Of a stretch of 64,000 nucleotides of DNA, positions 61,359-64,000 are shown piece by piece (positions within the stretch are counted from its first letter, which is position 1; the number at the start of each line of letters is the position of its first letter). Where the stretch lies: NCBI GenBank assembly GCA_022113835.1, contig JAILWY010000008.1:6917001-6981000 (forward strand), given 5' to 3'. Position numbers and translations under genes: made by a program. The notes beneath the pieces are model-generated. The model saw nothing but the letters and a program-made list of their open reading frames with translations. It did not search any database and was not told the origin of the DNA. The DNA comes from Atopsyche davidsoni. Its lineage: Eukaryota; Arthropoda; Insecta; Trichoptera; Hydrobiosidae.

Positions 61359-63700
61359 CCTGAAACAGTAGACATGTTGTCACTCAATGCAAAGTCAGGC
61401 CTCGGTACAAACAGCACAATCATAATATACTCTGAAATCCAAACAGAATCACAGCTTGCTGAAATATTGATATCAACTCCGCCGTCGTGTAGTACAACCA
61501 CCTCCGTATTTCTATTCATTAGGCGAGGGCTGTTTCACCCCTCGTGTTTGTATGGACTCAGGCTTGTTTGCAAAGCCTCGTATCTCCACACTGACTGAAC
61601 AATACACCCCATGCGAGGGATGATGGTTATTTATCTATTTACGCCTCTTTGATGAATAAAACGTCTTGTATGTTATACATCAACACTTCACTCGGATTCG
61701 ATTGCCTTGACATATTATTCAAAGGGTTTTTGTAGTTATTTTATATGTAAATACAAAGAAACATTTTAACTCAAGTTCATTAGCATTGCTTTACATATTA
61801 AAAAAAAACATTTAGTATTCAATCGTGAAGAGTAGCCGTGTTTACAATTGAATAAATTTGATGATATCTCTTTATGTATTCGTTTAACCTTTATTTAATT
61901 TTTAATAATTTATTGTAACTCTACCAAGTAATTTGCTGTAAATCAATTTGTTAGTTCGTATGAGTATGGTTTGCAAATCAGAGTATTCAATACGAATAAG
62001 ATAAGATCGTGAAGCTATTCTATTGTGTAGACGCCACCCCAAAGTAATCAACTATCCTAAGATAACAATTTATTGCCTATTATGAAGGTCATGGGGTTTG
62101 TATCTCTTCAGCACCATTACACCTGCTGCATTGTTAGCAATTCCACTGCAAAAGCGCTGGGGTAAACCATCGCATTCTCATTGTCTCATCAAAACCACCC
62201 TGCGATGCAGTGTTAAGTACTTTTAATTATTGATCATAATATTTTAGATTGAAATTGAGTAAGACCATTTAAGGTTTACATATAAATTAATGTACAGTAG
62301 TAATCATTTTACAAATCAAACGGCTAGGAAAATTTTTAAAAATTTGTTTAACGTTACTAAGGGGATCTCGTGAAAAAAATTTCACAAGGATTTTACTCGA
62401 TCACCTAAATATTGGATACTTTATAATTTTATTAAAATCTTCATGCTCTGATAGTCTTTGTTTGTATAAATTTATGTAAACTTAGATTACACTTCAGTCT
62501 CTAATTGTATTTGTAATTAGTACTTCTGATGCATGTGCGGCACATCTGGAGCAGTTCTCATTTGTACGTACAACGGGGGGTGGTGGTGAATTTTGATTGG
62601 AACCTTTTTAAGGGTAGCAAAAATACACATAAATTTATATGAAGGAAGCACGTGTCCTGAAAAATATACACGTTTTTTATTTCATATTTCAAAACAAACG
62701 CGTTGAAAAATACGCAGTAATTTCAATTATTCATTTTGTATGGAAACTAAAAAAATATATATTAGCACGTAAAAAGATCAACAAAAAATATAAAACATCA
62801 TAAGAAAAAAGATAGTATTTTTGTGGTGAGTGAAAAATTAACGAGAATATTTTTTTATATATATCAGAAATACATGCTTTTCGTAAAAAATATGTTACTT
62901 AATAAAAATGTTTGGTGTTGTTCCAGCTTTTATATTTTTTGACGCGATTATTTTTGCCATCGTGCTCGGTTAGTAACTTAAAAAAGCAGCTTATAAAACT
63001 TTAAAGCTAAAAAATATTTTTATACTATAATATATAATAACGGAATTTCACCATGTAAAAATCAATTACGTAATGAGTCATCTAATTGATTTTTCGTTTT
63101 GTATAGTTTACCGGTACTGAATCATTCACAAACAACTCATAATCTATGAATACTTAAACTGTTTATTATTTATTTGTGTGGTTATGCAGCACAAAAATTA
63201 TATATTTGATTTCCTTTGGAGTTGAACAAAACAATTAGTCTAGTTATAATTGTATCATTGCTAAGATTTCAATACCCCCGGCATGAAGCTGTCGTGTTCC
63301 TTTCGTGGCTGCTTCCCATCCCCACCAGCCTCACTAACTGAAGGAGGTTCTCTCTCATTTAGAAATGTGCTTTATTCTCATTGAAATCTTTCAAATGAAA
63401 TAACATTTCATGATTTTTTCGCAGAGATACTACTGAAACTAGAGCCTGAAAAGATGCCTTTCTTCATATCAAATAATACTCGTAACTGGTGACTGTATTT
63501 TTAATACCTCACTGATTATGATATGTGTGATTTTTTTTAAACTATCAATAAGGGTGGTGAGTAAAGAAAGAATCAAAGACAAGACAAAAATCCAAACACC
63601 GAATCATTCATAAAAAAATAATTCAATGCTTAATTGGCGTACTTCTAGTTCAAGCATAATAAAAAATAGGGCATTGAATAAACAAAACTTCACAGAACTA
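61359..63700. other. AT-rich intronic DNA
   Basis: A less AT-rich patch at 61380-61620 (GCAAAGTCAGGCCTCGG, CTCCGCCGTCGTG) has an open frame but no recognisable product and no clear splice sites. The rest is AT-rich with nothing recognised. Confidence 0.35.
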
Positions 63701-64000
63701 TTTTTTTTTTTTTCATTCTTGTGTGTTGTACTGCGTTATATTCTAGCGATTTTAAGTATTCACCTAGTACTGGGACTGAAACGTCGTAAATAATATAGTC
63801 CTGAAATTCAAAATCCAAAGTTAGACAGTACCCAACTCTTGCTGTTGTTTGTTAGAATTACTCCGGTTGTGTTAGCTTAGGTTACTACAGGCATTATAAA
63901 AAAAAAATTATAATTAAAATATAGCATCAAATTAACATGACGTCACAACACACCTTGCAACAATTTTTTTTTCGTTTTTGTGTGTTGTGCCGCGTTATAT
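63701..64000. repeat. Direct repeat at window end, spacing 259 bases
   Basis: Poly-T, then TTGTGTGTTGTACTGCGTTA at about 63719-63738, recurs as TTGTGTGTTGTGCCGCGTTA from 63978, after a second poly-T. The second copy is cut by the window end. A perfect TGACGTCA (63938-63945) lies between. It may be two units of a tandem repeat or two copies of a short element. Confidence 0.55.

Larger units (their letters stand above)
56851..64000 (+). other. Start of the next intron of the Dpr-like gene (continues past window)
   Basis: Begins with a consensus donor, GTGAGT. I looked for an exon starting Val-Ser-Trp with an upstream acceptor and saw none, so the intron is inferred to exceed 7.1 kb. It contains a piggyBac-like remnant, an inverted copy of a TTAA-flanked repeat, a small GC-rich patch near 60.29 kb and a direct repeat at the window end. 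Confidence 0.5.

Noticed and set aside
1..64000. CRISPR arrays, operons, rRNA genes, prophage
   Set aside because: No short regularly spaced repeats with unique spacers, no contiguous prokaryote-type ORFs and no rRNA-like conserved blocks were seen; splice signals and repeats show a eukaryotic genome.

Overview
This is an AT-rich, intron- and repeat-dominated piece of an animal nuclear genome, almost certainly an insect. The evidence is two exons of a Dpr-type immunoglobulin-superfamily gene with canonical GT-AG splice sites, insect-type Tc1/mariner, piggyBac-like, hAT-like and LINE remnants, tRNA-derived repeats and long TA tracts. Nothing suggests prokaryotic DNA: there are no operons, no ribosome binding sites and no long ORFs. 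I cannot name the species; the very long introns suggest a large genome.

The one host gene I can support is on the + strand. A first coding exon (acceptor at 49094-49095, ATG at 49211, donor after 49283) encodes a signal-peptide-like start. It joins in phase to a GC-rich exon at 56606-56850, which encodes an acidic, proline-rich linker and the first strands of an Ig V-type domain ending in GDKT. That is where many Dpr (defective proboscis extension response) family genes carry an intron. The remaining Ig exons lie beyond position 64000. Because the first coding exon has a splice acceptor, at least one 5' noncoding exon lies upstream, so part or all of 1-49095 may be 5' intron.

Layout: 0-9 kb has a LINE remnant (about 0.87-1.34 kb), a GC-richer island (5.75-6.0 kb) and a mariner remnant (8.36-8.85 kb). 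At 9.47-10.01 kb is a TTAA-flanked non-autonomous element with a second, inverted copy at 60.73-61.35 kb. At 11.57, 15.78, 29.84 and 40.97 kb are copies of a fold-back retroposon-like family with about 12-bp target duplications; a degenerate relative is at 17.58 kb. The 40.97 kb copy carries a tRNA-Thr-like cloverleaf. A second palindromic family with a GAAACYRGTCAC motif occurs at 10.9, 15.4, 21.3, 31.6 and 49.4 kb. At 33.3-34.26 kb an internally deleted Tc1/mariner sits inside a TA microsatellite. At 43.0-43.6 kb is the C-terminal end of a second LINE copy on the minus strand. The dpr-like exons are at 49.1 and 56.6 kb; the intron between them holds a hAT-like element nested inside another repeat. 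Just after exon 2 lies a decayed piggyBac-like element (56.97-57.76 kb). The window ends in what may be the first unit of a roughly 259-bp tandem repeat.

The rest is AT-rich noncoding DNA with scattered less AT-rich patches that could be regulatory, but that cannot be decided without comparison to other genomes.
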